Assembly: GCF_007859865.1 (NCBI RefSeq)
Contig: NZ_SJPI01000001.1
Coordinates: 1,302,001 to 1,366,000 of the forward strand
From: Rubripirellula amarantea
GTDB taxonomy: Bacteria > Planctomycetota > Planctomycetia > Pirellulales > Pirellulaceae
DNA: 64,000 nucleotides
Direction of reading: 5' to 3'
Of the stretch, positions 16,003 through 26,236 are shown in pieces. Position 1 is the stretch's first letter; every line of letters starts with the position of its first letter. The translations under genes and the position numbers were made by a program. The notes under the pieces were generated by a model. That model ran no database searches. It saw only the letters and a list, made by a program, of their open reading frames with translations, and was not told where the DNA came from.

Positions 16003-17298
16003 ATGTCGACCAACCCTGATCGTCCTATCGTCATCGTCGGTGCTGGCTTGGCCGGTTTGTCTTGTGCGTTGAAGCTAGCCGAGGCCGGACGTGCCGTCAC
16101 CGTGCTCGAAGCGAGCAATCGTGTCGGCGGTCGCGTCCGTACCGATGTGGTCGATGGCTATACCTTGGACCATGGTTTCCAGGTCTTGCTAACGGCTTAT
16201 CCCGCCTGCCAACAATTACTCAACTACGACCAACTTGAACTCCGCAAATTTGACTCCGGCGCGTTAATTCGCAACCAAGGCAAGTTCACCACGCTCGGCG
16301 ACCCTTGGAACCGTCCGATGGATGCCATTGCTACGGCGTTCAATCCGGCGGGCACCTTGCGCGACAAGTTGAAGATCGCCAAGTTGCGGCACCAGGCTCG
16401 CAAGTCGTCTCTCGAACAAATCTATTCAGGCCCTGACCAACCGACTCTCGAGTTTCTAAAGAGCGAAGGCTTTTCGGATGCGATGATTCACCGATTTTTC
16501 GAACCTTTCATCGGGGGAGTGTTTCTGGATGAGTCGCTTTCAGTCAGCAGCCGTATGTTTCAATTCGTGTTCCGTTTCTTTGCGGAAGGTGATGTTGCGA
16601 TTCCCGCGAGAGGCATGTCGGCGATTCCACGTCAGCTTTGCGACAACCTTCCCCGCGGAACCGTTCGCCTGCAAACGAGCGTGACATCCATCGCTGGTAG
16701 TTCCGTATGTCTTTCCAACGGCGAAAAGATCGAGGCAGACAAAATCGTGGTGGCAACTGAAAGCGATGCGGCTGCGAGACTAACAGGAATGGAATCGCTA
16801 AAGACTCAGTGGAATCGCACGACCAACATCTACTTCGCAGCGGACAACATCCCCAGCCAATCCAAAATGTTGATCCTGCGCGGCGACGAGACCGGTCCAA
16901 TTCAATCCGCTACGGTGATTAGCAACGTTGCCCCAGAGTACGCGCCACCGGGCAAAGGCTTGATCTCGGTTTCACTAGGATCCACCGACGATGACGACGC
17001 GAACAATAAAAAAACCTCGCACGAGAACAATACTTCGTGCGAGGTTCTTGATAGTGAAGTCCGCCAACAACTCGCCGCGTGGTTTGGTGAATCTGCGAGA
17101 GGTTGGCGGAGACTTGCTACTTTCCAAATTCCATTCGGTCTACCAAACCGAACCCTTGATCCTATCCTTCGATCAGTTCGGGCTTCCGATCATGGAGGCC
17201 CAGAACATCTATTTATCTGTGGCGACTACTGCGAAACCCCAAGCATTCAAGGTGCGATGAACTCGGGATTGCGTGCCGCCGCGGCGGTCTTGGCCTAG
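16003..17298 (+). CDS. FAD-dependent amine oxidase / phytoene-desaturase-like oxidoreductase
   Basis: A 431-residue flavoprotein with a Rossmann FAD-binding start (IVIVGAGLAGLSCALKLAEAG, residues 9-29), the VLEASNRVGGRVRTD segment near 34-50, and the C-terminal FAD-contact GDYCETPSIQGAMNSGLRAA at about 407-426. This layout is that of NAD(P)-binding-like amine oxidases and carotenoid desaturases; the substrate cannot be told. Residues 325-350 (DDDDANNKKTSHENNTSCEVLD) are a low-complexity insert whose DNA forms the minus-strand terminator at 17008-17046. The gene converges on the polysaccharide export gene, with 21 bases between the stops. Confidence 0.85.
   Translation: MSTNPDRPIVIVGAGLAGLSCALKLAEAGRAVTVLEASNRVGGRVRTDVVDGYTLDHGFQVLLTAYPACQQLLNYDQLELRKFDSGALIRNQGKFTTLGDPWNRPMDAIATAFNPAGTLRDKLKIAKLRHQARKSSLEQIYSGPDQPTLEFLKSEGFSDAMIHRFFEPFIGGVFLDESLSVSSRMFQFVFRFFAEGDVAIPARGMSAIPRQLCDNLPRGTVRLQTSVTSIAGSSVCLSNGEKIEADKIVVATESDAAARLTGMESLKTQWNRTTNIYFAADNIPSQSKMLILRGDETGPIQSATVISNVAPEYAPPGKGLISVSLGSTDDDDANNKKTSHENNTSCEVLDSEVRQQLAAWFGESARGWRRLATFQIPFGLPNRTLDPILRSVRASDHGGPEHLFICGDYCETPSIQGAMNSGLRAAAAVLA
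17008..17046 (-). terminator. Leftward intrinsic terminator embedded in the FAD-oxidoreductase gene
   Basis: A perfect 12-bp stem (AACCTCGCACGA at 17013-17024 pairing with TCGTGCGAGGTT at 17035-17046, 10-base loop) is flanked on the left by seven As (17008-17014). Read on the minus strand it is a GC-rich hairpin followed by a U tract, the form of a factor-independent terminator. There is no T tract on its plus-strand side, so it is directional. It lies about 270 bases beyond the stop of the leftward polysaccharide-export gene and inside the convergent coding sequence. Confidence 0.82.
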
Positions 17299-17319
17299 CA
17301 AGACCGCCCTTCAAGACAA

Positions 17320-18891
17320 CTATCGCGTGATCGTATCACCGAGGTTGTACGTCGCCGAGATCGGGATGACCCCGTAGATCCCTTCGGTGAACACCTGACG
17401 CACGAAGTTGTCGAACAATCGAATCGGTGTGCTCGGCAAGATGATGACGTCACCGTCGCGAATCCAAATTTCGTCGCGAGGATGAGCTTCACGGCCTAGA
17501 ATCGCACCTCGAACATCGACAAGTGTCGAGATTAATTCCCAGTTGTCACCACGACGGAAGATTACGACTTGTCGCAAGTTCGCACCCGGGACATAGCCAC
17601 CAGCCATCGCGATCGCTCCGATCACGGTGGTCGGAGTGTTGTCTAGGTTATAGCGACCCGGCTGACGCACTTCGCCAAGGACGAAGATATTGTGTGCCGC
17701 TTGCGATTGAAGCGACGGTTCAACTTCAAGACCACCGACGATTCGGTCGTATCGAAGATTGATTTCTTGCTTCAGTTCGTCGAGGGTTAAACCTTGAGCT
17801 TGAACGGCCCCAATCTTAGGCAACCGGATTTCTCCGGCGGGAGTGATCGTTTGTTGGATCTGTTGAGGATCGAATCCCCCCGCACCACTGATGGCCTGAC
17901 GGATCTGTTGGGCTGCGTTTCCTGTGTTGACGGGTGTGACATCGATTGCCGGTTCAGGATAGAACTCCGTGTACTTCTCTTCGAGGACTCCGCGAAGTTG
18001 GTCGATGGTTTGGCCAGCGGCGTAGACTTGGCCGATCAATCGAAGCGTGATCGTGCCGTCGGGCTGGATGCGTAGTCCCTTTTCGAGGCTACCACGAGTC
18101 AGTTCCTTGTCCGCTTCGGATTCAATCAATAGTTCATCACCAACGACTAATCGGTAAGAACCCTCGCTCTTCATCGCTGTGATAAGAAACGTCATTTGAA
18201 TCGTATCGCCGGTGCGAAGGCGGTATTCGGCGACGCGGTGAGTGCGAGCAGGACCGGCATACTCGCCGGGACCATACACGCTGAACGGCGCATCGTATGG
18301 GCATTGCCAGCACTGACAATCATCATTGCACTTCGGCCCTACGCCAAGCTTCATCCCCGCCCCGCCGATCATGCCTTGGCCATTGCGGTCTGCACAAGTC
18401 ATGCACTGACCACATTTGCACCCACTCGAAGACATGGGAACCGAAGCGGTGTAGTGCATCGTTGCCGGTGCGTACTGCGTCGTGGACATTGAATAGGTTT
18501 CCGCCGGCGCGGGCTGTCCGGTTGTCGGCGCAAAAGATTGCGGACGAGGATGAATCGCTTGATAAGATCTTGGTGCTTGCGACGGCGTGTCTTCTTTCGC
18601 AGGCACTTCTAACTCTTCATCGCTTCGTGCATCGAAGTCATTTTCCAACTCGTCGGCCACAAACTTGGTCGAAGTGCTTGGCGGTGGAAGGTCTTCCATC
18701 ACGTCGTCGTCATCGGAATGAGCTACCAAGATTCCGACATCGTCGAGCATGCCCGGATCGAATAGGGGCTCGTTGGTGGCATAGGTCGATGCGTAGGAAG
18801 GCACTTCGGCAGATGAGTTTGGAAGCAGGCTAATGCTGAGCGTGATCAGCATCAGCGCAGCGCAAACGCAACGATTGTTGGGGAGGAACAT
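17320..18891 (-). CDS. Wza-like polysaccharide biosynthesis/export protein with a Cys-rich N-terminal segment
   Basis: A 523-residue exported protein. A signal peptide (MFLPNNRCVCAALMLITLSISLLPNSSA) has no clear lipobox, unlike Wza. Residues 55-150 are low complexity. A cluster of eight Cys follows at about 157-200 (CKCGQCMTC and CNDDCQCWQC). The Poly_export domain begins with YRLRTGDTIQMTF near 223 and runs to about 320. SLBB-type segments follow (PAGEIRLPKIGAVQAQGLTLDEL and NIFVLGEVRQPGRYNLD). It would form the outer-membrane channel for an exopolysaccharide. It lies 122 bases downstream of the TPR-like exported protein gene. Confidence 0.88.
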   Translation of the reverse strand: MFLPNNRCVCAALMLITLSISLLPNSSAEVPSYASTYATNEPLFDPGMLDDVGILVAHSDDDDVMEDLPPPSTSTKFVADELENDFDARSDEELEVPAKEDTPSQAPRSYQAIHPRPQSFAPTTGQPAPAETYSMSTTQYAPATMHYTASVPMSSSGCKCGQCMTCADRNGQGMIGGAGMKLGVGPKCNDDCQCWQCPYDAPFSVYGPGEYAGPARTHRVAEYRLRTGDTIQMTFLITAMKSEGSYRLVVGDELLIESEADKELTRGSLEKGLRIQPDGTITLRLIGQVYAAGQTIDQLRGVLEEKYTEFYPEPAIDVTPVNTGNAAQQIRQAISGAGGFDPQQIQQTITPAGEIRLPKIGAVQAQGLTLDELKQEINLRYDRIVGGLEVEPSLQSQAAHNIFVLGEVRQPGRYNLDNTPTTVIGAIAMAGGYVPGANLRQVVIFRRGDNWELISTLVDVRGAILGREAHPRDEIWIRDGDVIILPSTPIRLFDNFVRQVFTEGIYGVIPISATYNLGDTITR

Positions 18892-19013
18892 CGTTAGACT
18901 CTCGAGTTTTGCGACCGTCCGGTACGACGATCGCGGGGGAAGGATTGTCAGGGGATTGGAAAGGTGGAAGACGAACAGGAGTTGGATTGGGAGAGTGGGC
19001 GTCGTTGGATTGG

Positions 19014-20789
19014 CTATCGCCGACCAAAGGAAAACAGCGATCGAAAGCCAACTCGATTCTTGTTCAGTTCCTCGTGCTCGGTGGAGTCCGAACCTTGAGA
19101 ACCGTTTCGTTTCGTTGACGATTCGCCGGAGGAACCCTTCGTGTTGTCGGGCGACATCGTGGCGGGAGTCGGCCGGTAGCTAGCCGCGAATTCACCAGGC
19201 GGCAACTGCCTTACCGGAGTGCTGTCAACGAGCTGGGGATCATCGAGGGCGTTCAGGCACTGGCGTGCCAGCGCCACATTGCCAATGCGTCGCGATGCCT
19301 CTAGCAAAGATTGGTATCCGTCTCGCGTAGGGCGGAGAGCGACGCTGCGTTGAAGTGATTCAACTGCCTGGTGGGCGAGTCCTTGCTGCAACAGCGTTTT
19401 GCCGTACTCGCGATGAACTCCCGGACTGTTGGGTGCCACTTCGGCTGCGGCGCCTTGGTAGGTTAGGCAAACCGTTACTGAGTGCGCGTCGAATTGATCT
19501 GGCATTTGCTTTTCAATCAAGCCAAGCAACAGCATCGCTTCGGCGGCCAACGGTGAACCGGCACTCGCAGTGATCAAGTGCTTGCGAGCGACATCCAAAT
19601 AGATCTCGGTTGCCCTTATCGACGAAATAGTCGTGAGGTCTTTGTTCTTCAACGACTCTGTTTCATGCACCGCGACCATTCGTTGCATCGTCCGTGTATC
19701 CACGTTTCCGACGATCCCACCAAAGTCCTTCGACTCGCGAATTGCAGCCAAGGCAACCTGCAAGTCACGCATGTGCTGATTCGTACCTTGCAACGAATCC
19801 TCGACGTCAATTGCCAAACGCAAGCCTTCATGAGCGTACTTGCGAGCGGAATGAGTGGCCCGACGTTGGAGCCTCGAACGCGCATCACGCAACGAAATCG
19901 CGGATAGTTCTCGCAATCGGTTCGCATGAATTGCGGCTGTAATATTGGGCGTGCCGGACTCCAGCAACGATTCGTTTGGCTCTGGCGGCTCGAGATTCTG
20001 CACGGCAAACATCTCGAATCCCTGATTGCCCGCCGCCCTTCTGGCACGGTCGTCAAAGGAGAGACTAGCGTCATAATCTTTCTCTGAGATTGCGTCGATC
20101 ATGCCATTCAAATCGTCGCCCGTGCTTGCTGATCGAAACCCTGGATTCTTAATGGTCAGGGCATCTTGTTGAACAGGATTCCCAGCGTGAAAGACTTCCA
20201 TGGATGGCAAGGGAAACAATGCGTCTGTGTCTTCGTTGTGAAGCGATAGCGAATGCGCATCAGCTTTCACCTGCGGTTTCTCTACTCGAACCATCTCGGC
20301 AAGCGACTCAGGTGCAATGTACGGACGCATACTCTCGGACGTCTGCTCAATCACCGGACTTACCGGTGGCAGCGAGAAACTGTTCTTTGGCAAGTTTCCA
20401 GCTGGATCATCGACCAAGAAGCTTCGTAGCTGTGGCGGTGCGGTTCTTCTAGCGTGAACCTCAACGGGCTTGGATTCGCTTTTTTTGTTATCACGAACTT
20501 CGATCATCTCGATCGGGCTCGGCGGAGCGACCGGCGCGGACGGCGACGCCGTTGCACTTCCACTAATCAAGTCAGCTAAGGTGGCTCCGGTTTGCGCAAT
20601 GGTTTCGGTTCGCTCAGCTACACCTGAAACGTATTCGGGCGAGCGAAACGAAATCACATCGGATTCAGGCACGGCCAAAAGCAGGTTGGAATCGAACTCG
20701 GTAGCCCCTGCCACGCAGGAACTGCAAGCGATTATCGCAGCGAGCGTCAGTCGCCTGGAAGGCTTGTTGGTGGAAGTGATCTTGTCCAT
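19014..20789 (-). CDS. Exported TPR-like protein of unknown function
   Basis: A 591-residue protein when started at the ATG at 20789; a GTG/ATG pair at 20831/20828 is also possible. The start MDKITSTNKPSRRLTLAAIIACSSCVAGA is an export signal; IIAC could be a lipobox, or cleavage may follow VAGA. Residues 30-280 are low-complexity Ser/Pro-rich. From about 300 on, helical repeats with TPR character occur (LAAEAMLLLGLIEKQMPDQFDAHSV, HREYGKTLLQQGLAHQAVESLQRSVALRP, LLEASRRIGNVALARQCLNAL). It directly precedes the Wza-like gene on the same strand, so it may assist polysaccharide or envelope assembly; that is inference. Confidence 0.72.
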   Translation of the reverse strand: MDKITSTNKPSRRLTLAAIIACSSCVAGATEFDSNLLLAVPESDVISFRSPEYVSGVAERTETIAQTGATLADLISGSATASPSAPVAPPSPIEMIEVRDNKKSESKPVEVHARRTAPPQLRSFLVDDPAGNLPKNSFSLPPVSPVIEQTSESMRPYIAPESLAEMVRVEKPQVKADAHSLSLHNEDTDALFPLPSMEVFHAGNPVQQDALTIKNPGFRSASTGDDLNGMIDAISEKDYDASLSFDDRARRAAGNQGFEMFAVQNLEPPEPNESLLESGTPNITAAIHANRLRELSAISLRDARSRLQRRATHSARKYAHEGLRLAIDVEDSLQGTNQHMRDLQVALAAIRESKDFGGIVGNVDTRTMQRMVAVHETESLKNKDLTTISSIRATEIYLDVARKHLITASAGSPLAAEAMLLLGLIEKQMPDQFDAHSVTVCLTYQGAAAEVAPNSPGVHREYGKTLLQQGLAHQAVESLQRSVALRPTRDGYQSLLEASRRIGNVALARQCLNALDDPQLVDSTPVRQLPPGEFAASYRPTPATMSPDNTKGSSGESSTKRNGSQGSDSTEHEELNKNRVGFRSLFSFGRR

Positions 20790-21133
20790 GGGTCTCATCG
20801 GGGGAAGATGATGGAGGGACCTGCTCATCACAGCCGTGCGACAGGTGCTTGGGGGAAGTATCTGACTGATCGGCGCACGTATCTATTGGTGGCAAACGAA
20901 TTCGCTTTTGAATTCATAGCAAATCCGATTGAACACCCCCCACATACGATGATCGAGTTTCGCGCAAGATCGGGCGCATCCCTGACAGGTCGGTCGCGCG
21001 ACACAGGCGTCACACGCCGAACAGAATTATTGTCCGGGGCGGCGCATTCAGAATAACCCGATCATCAACACGCGTAATCAAATAGATCGCGGCTGATGAA
21101 GAGTTCAATAGAAGTCAAGCAGAGGTGCCAGCA
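20790..21133. other. Intergenic region between the ThuA-DUF1080 gene and the TPR-like gene
   Basis: About 340 bases that should contain the leftward promoter for the TPR-like and export genes. A pair of GAATTC hexamers 6 bases apart (near 20900) makes a small dyad. I find no convincing terminator, tRNA or small gene. Confidence 0.35.
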
Positions 21134-22687
21134 CTACTCCGACGCAAGCTCGCGCACTCGTAAATCTCGCCAACGAACTTCAAATGGGCCTTGATCGTTT
21201 CCGATCGAATGCACTTGAAGACCCACAAAGCCGTTGCGACTAGATTGATCGTCCACAACGTCGGCAACTGCCGTTCCATTTACCCAAGTTTGGATACGCG
21301 GACCGCTTGCTCGCACAATGTATCGGTTCCATTGGTCATTGTTGAACGCATCAGTGACAGTCCGCTCCGCGGTAATCCAATTGCGGCCTGTTCCTTCGCT
21401 GTATACATATCCGGACTCTCCCGGCGCCGACTCAATTTCGATCTGCGGTCCATGGACACGACCGTTCTTGAAATCCGGCTTACTCTGCGATCGAATTTGA
21501 ACGCCACTGTTGAGACCGCCATCCACTTTCACTTCGAACGTGAGTTCGAAATCCGCGTAGTTTTTCTCCGTGCACAAAAACGAGTTCGGACTTCCTTTGG
21601 CTGTCTTGCCGACGATCACCGCGTCTTCAACTCGGTAAGTCGCGGTACCGTTCTTTTGAGTCCAACCCGATAGATTCGTGCCATTGAAGATGGCAACCCA
21701 ATCTTCACCATCCAAGCTTGGCATAGAGACGCTATTACCGATTGCGTTCTGATCGCGTTCGGAAGCGTGCTCGGCTGATAATACTTCGGGGCTGATCGGA
21801 TCAAACGTGACTTGGCCGGTCGCGGCCCACTGGGCACCTCGCACCAATGTCTCTTGAAATGCGATTCCCGTCATTGCTTTCGCATCATGACCAAGGGTCG
21901 TGTGAAAAATACGCCCTGCACCGAAACGAGTCGTCATCAAAATCGGTTCATGCTGTCCCGTGCCACCGGTTTCTGGATCGCTGAAGGCGGTCGCTAGCAC
22001 ATGCAAGTTTTCCGCCGGACCGCGAAGCTCCGCGTACAATTCATCCTCGGTTTGCAAGAACTTCGTTGGCAAACCTCGCGTGATCGAATGATCGGGATCT
22101 CGAACTTCAACCAAGAATGGATGCCGTTTGCCGTGCGATCCACCGGGGCCGGGAGACCTATCTCGCACAATCCTTTGGACATCTTCTTGCCATCGAACAT
22201 AGGGACCATCTTTCTCGTTTCGGCCGCCCCATCCGCCCACACCGACCATTCGGTTATAGGCGATCCAGTCGGGGAACGCGTTGTCGGCTGCGTGAACTGC
22301 GACAAATGCTCCACCCCCAGAAACAAAATCAACAAACGCAGCTTTCGTTTCTTCGCTCCAAGAGGGTCCGTTGTAGTTGGACAGAATCAGATCGTAGTCG
22401 GTGAATGCGGGCGAGAACGTTCGACGCTGCTCTTCGTCTTCCGGGGTCGTGACAACCTCAACGGTGAATTTGCCGCTCTGCTCGAGTGTTTTCTTGATGA
22501 TTGGCGATGTCACCTTCCAATCATGCCAGGGGTTTTCGCCATCAATGATCAATACCGAGATTATCGGTTCCGGGGTGGCAGCCTCCACTGCTGGTTCATC
22601 CGCACCGGTAGTGGGTAGCAGCAGCACGTCGGCCAAGAATAGAGCGGCTAAGACCGAAGAGACGTAGAGGAGGTAGTTGCTTCGCAT
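21134..22687 (-). CDS. Exported ThuA-like plus DUF1080 (3-keto-disaccharide hydrolase) protein
   Basis: A 517-residue two-domain protein from the ATG at 22687 (upstream ATG at 22696 or 22741 possible). A signal peptide (MRSNYLLYVSSVLAALFLADVLLLPTTGA) precedes a ThuA-like glutamine-amidotransferase-fold domain at about residues 40-290, with ISVLIIDGENPWHDWK, a FVAVHAADNAFPDW segment and HTTLGHDAKAM. A DUF1080 concanavalin-type domain occupies 325-517 (DWVAIFNGTNLSGWTQKNG near its start and EVRWRDLRVREL at the end). In other bacteria these domains handle 3-keto-glycosides and trehalose-related sugars, so a role in external carbohydrate use is likely. The fusion is common in planctomycetes. Confidence 0.86.
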   Translation of the reverse strand: MRSNYLLYVSSVLAALFLADVLLLPTTGADEPAVEAATPEPIISVLIIDGENPWHDWKVTSPIIKKTLEQSGKFTVEVVTTPEDEEQRRTFSPAFTDYDLILSNYNGPSWSEETKAAFVDFVSGGGAFVAVHAADNAFPDWIAYNRMVGVGGWGGRNEKDGPYVRWQEDVQRIVRDRSPGPGGSHGKRHPFLVEVRDPDHSITRGLPTKFLQTEDELYAELRGPAENLHVLATAFSDPETGGTGQHEPILMTTRFGAGRIFHTTLGHDAKAMTGIAFQETLVRGAQWAATGQVTFDPISPEVLSAEHASERDQNAIGNSVSMPSLDGEDWVAIFNGTNLSGWTQKNGTATYRVEDAVIVGKTAKGSPNSFLCTEKNYADFELTFEVKVDGGLNSGVQIRSQSKPDFKNGRVHGPQIEIESAPGESGYVYSEGTGRNWITAERTVTDAFNNDQWNRYIVRASGPRIQTWVNGTAVADVVDDQSSRNGFVGLQVHSIGNDQGPFEVRWRDLRVRELASE

Positions 22688-22905
22688 GAATGACATCAAC
22701 TTCGTGACAAAAGGGACTAAGCTACACAAACGCTGGCTCAACCAAAACGCTTTGGCATTGTATCATCCATAGCTGCAAACGTCTGGTTCTTCGGACATCA
22801 ATTTGCCCGACCTAGTGTCTGTTTTCACATCGCGATCAAGGAACCTCGCTCATCTCTGAATCCTTTCAATTTATCGCCGCCTGCGCCTTCGGACTCGAAT
22901 CCGTC

Positions 22906-25095
22906 GTGCGCCGGGAACTGGAATCACTCGAGATCGAGTCTGTAATCGCATCGTCGGGCAGAGTTCACTTTCAGGGCGATTGGCAAACGCTGATGAAAAC
23001 GAACTTGTGGTTGCGAACGGCAGACCGCATTTTGTGGCAAGTCGCCAAATTCCGAGCGGATGATTTCGACGCCCTTTTTGACCAAACCATGGCGATCACC
23101 TGGGGTGATATTATCCCCATCGACGCCCAATTCCCGGTGACGGGGCGAGCGATCAACTCTCAGCTCTCTAGCGTTCCGGCAGTGCAACGCAGCGTCAAAC
23201 GAGCCGTCGTCAACGCAATGCAACGAGATCACCATTCCACCGAGCTTCCCGAAACAGGTGCCCTCTACAAAATTGACATTGGCTTACTCGACAACGAAGC
23301 CACACTGACCATTGATACCACCGGTCGCAGCCTGCACGCTCGAGGATATCGCACCGATATTTCGCGAGCACCGTTGAAGGAGACCCTTGCCGCGGCGTTG
23401 GTCCAGTTAAGTTACTGGCAAGCAGGCCGTCCATTGATTGATCCTTTCTGCGGCAGTGGCACGATTCCAATCGAAGCCGCGTTGATCGGCCGCAAGATCG
23501 CTCCGGGAATCAACCGCGAGTTCGTGTTTGAGTCTTGGCCGACGTTCGATAACACCATTGCAAGTGATCTGCGATCCGATGCCGTCAGCGGACAGTTACC
23601 TGCTTTGGAAACGCGACTTTTGGGCAGCGATATTGATGGTCGCGTATTGCGAGCAGCCCGCGATAACGCGGTTCGCGCCGGTGTCGATGCTGACGTTCAC
23701 TTTGAACAATCAGATGTCACCAACGTCAGCAGCCGCAAACGGTTCGGATGCTTGATCACCAACCCGCCGTATGGACATCGCATCGGAGCTGATGAACCAC
23801 TCCCCGAAGGCGGTCCCAAGTACCGTACTCGCAGCCAAGAAAACCGTACGCTTCGACCCCATAGCCGCGAACTTGACGATCTCTATTCAAGTTTGCCGGA
23901 TGTATTCCGACGCTTACCCACGTGGTCGCACTACGTCCTGACCGCCTATCCACAATTTCAATCGCTCGTCGGTCGCGACGCCGATCGACGGCGGAAGCTG
24001 TACAACGGCCGCATTGAGTGCACGTATTACCAATTCCATGGTCCCAAACCAGTCGTTGAAGAACGCGAACATGACGACAAAGTCGAAACGCTTGTTCATG
24101 CGCAAGGCGAAGCAGCCTTTGGTGGCTTATCAGCGAAATCTCGCGAGCAAGCAACGCTGTTCGCCAGTCGGCTCAGAAAACGTGCGAAGCATCTTCGTCG
24201 TTGGCCAACCAAAAAGGAAATCACTTGCTTCCGTCTCTACGAGCGGGACATTCCAGAAATTCCTCTTATCGTAGACCGCTACGAAGATGAATTGCATATC
24301 ACCGAGTATGAACGTCCGCACGATCGAAGCCCAGCCGAACACGCCAATTGGCTTGAACTGATGGCTAAGACCGCTGGCGAGACTCTCGATGTGCCAGCAG
24401 CAAAGACGCATCTTAAGACTCGCCTTCGCCAACGCGGCAAACGACAACACGAGAAGGTAGCCGATACCAATCATCGCATCGAAGTTCGCGAAGGCGGGCT
24501 GAAGTTCCTGGTCAATTTGCAGGACTACGTCGACACCGGCTTGTTCCTCGACCATCGCAATACGCGATCAATGGTTCGTGACGAAGCCAAAGGCAAACGC
24601 TTTCTAAATCTATTTGCGTACACGGGTTCCTTTACTGTTTACGCAGCCGACGGAGGTGCGAAGTCCACGACCAGTGTGGACCTTTCGCGCAGCTACCTCG
24701 ATTGGGCATGGGAAAACATGCGTCTTAATGAATTTGTTGGTAATCAGCATCGTTTTGTCACCGAAGACATCCGCGAGTTCATTGACACTCACGCACCAGG
24801 CGAGGCCTACGATTTGGTCGTCCTTGATCCGCCAACGTTTTCTAATAGCAAACGAACGGAACAAGATTGGGATGTCGCCCGTGATGCGGTGCCGTTGATC
24901 AAGCAGATCATGCCGCTTGTCAGTTCCGGTGGCGTGATCTACTTCTCCACCAACTTTCGTCGCTTTAAACTCGATCCTCAAGAACTGCTTTCTGGTCCAA
25001 ATCCTTGCAGCGCGATTCACGAGATCAGTCGCCAAACCGTCCCCGAAGATTATCGCAACCAACGAATCCATCGTTGTTGGCGCATCGTTAAGTAG
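22906..25095 (+). CDS. rlmL: Bifunctional 23S rRNA methyltransferase RlmKL
   Basis: A 729-residue fusion: an N-terminal THUMP region, an RlmL domain making m2G2445 (FCGSGTIPIEAALIGR near 178; catalytic ITNPPYGHRIG near 284) and an RlmK domain making m7G2069 (DTGLFLDHRNTRSMV near 543; FLNLFAYTGSFTVYA near 565; VLDPPTFSNSKR near 640). The GTG at 22906 is the first standard start codon in frame, yet similarity to E. coli RlmL extends about 12-18 codons further upstream, reading FQFIAACAFGLESV. An in-frame stop lies at 22813-22815 and no ATG, GTG or TTG lies between, so the true start may be a rare codon such as the ATC at 22852 or CTG at 22819. Confidence 0.9.
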   Translation: MRRELESLEIESVIASSGRVHFQGDWQTLMKTNLWLRTADRILWQVAKFRADDFDALFDQTMAITWGDIIPIDAQFPVTGRAINSQLSSVPAVQRSVKRAVVNAMQRDHHSTELPETGALYKIDIGLLDNEATLTIDTTGRSLHARGYRTDISRAPLKETLAAALVQLSYWQAGRPLIDPFCGSGTIPIEAALIGRKIAPGINREFVFESWPTFDNTIASDLRSDAVSGQLPALETRLLGSDIDGRVLRAARDNAVRAGVDADVHFEQSDVTNVSSRKRFGCLITNPPYGHRIGADEPLPEGGPKYRTRSQENRTLRPHSRELDDLYSSLPDVFRRLPTWSHYVLTAYPQFQSLVGRDADRRRKLYNGRIECTYYQFHGPKPVVEEREHDDKVETLVHAQGEAAFGGLSAKSREQATLFASRLRKRAKHLRRWPTKKEITCFRLYERDIPEIPLIVDRYEDELHITEYERPHDRSPAEHANWLELMAKTAGETLDVPAAKTHLKTRLRQRGKRQHEKVADTNHRIEVREGGLKFLVNLQDYVDTGLFLDHRNTRSMVRDEAKGKRFLNLFAYTGSFTVYAADGGAKSTTSVDLSRSYLDWAWENMRLNEFVGNQHRFVTEDIREFIDTHAPGEAYDLVVLDPPTFSNSKRTEQDWDVARDAVPLIKQIMPLVSSGGVIYFSTNFRRFKLDPQELLSGPNPCSAIHEISRQTVPEDYRNQRIHRCWRIVK

Positions 25096-25137
25096 CGACC
25101 TGCCCCATTCAAAACATCGACCGAGCACCTAAGATAG

Positions 25138-26193
<1,056 letters not shown>

Positions 26194-26236
26194 TCCACTC
26201 TCCCATGAGCCGAACGCAGTGGCGTCTTTTAAAACG

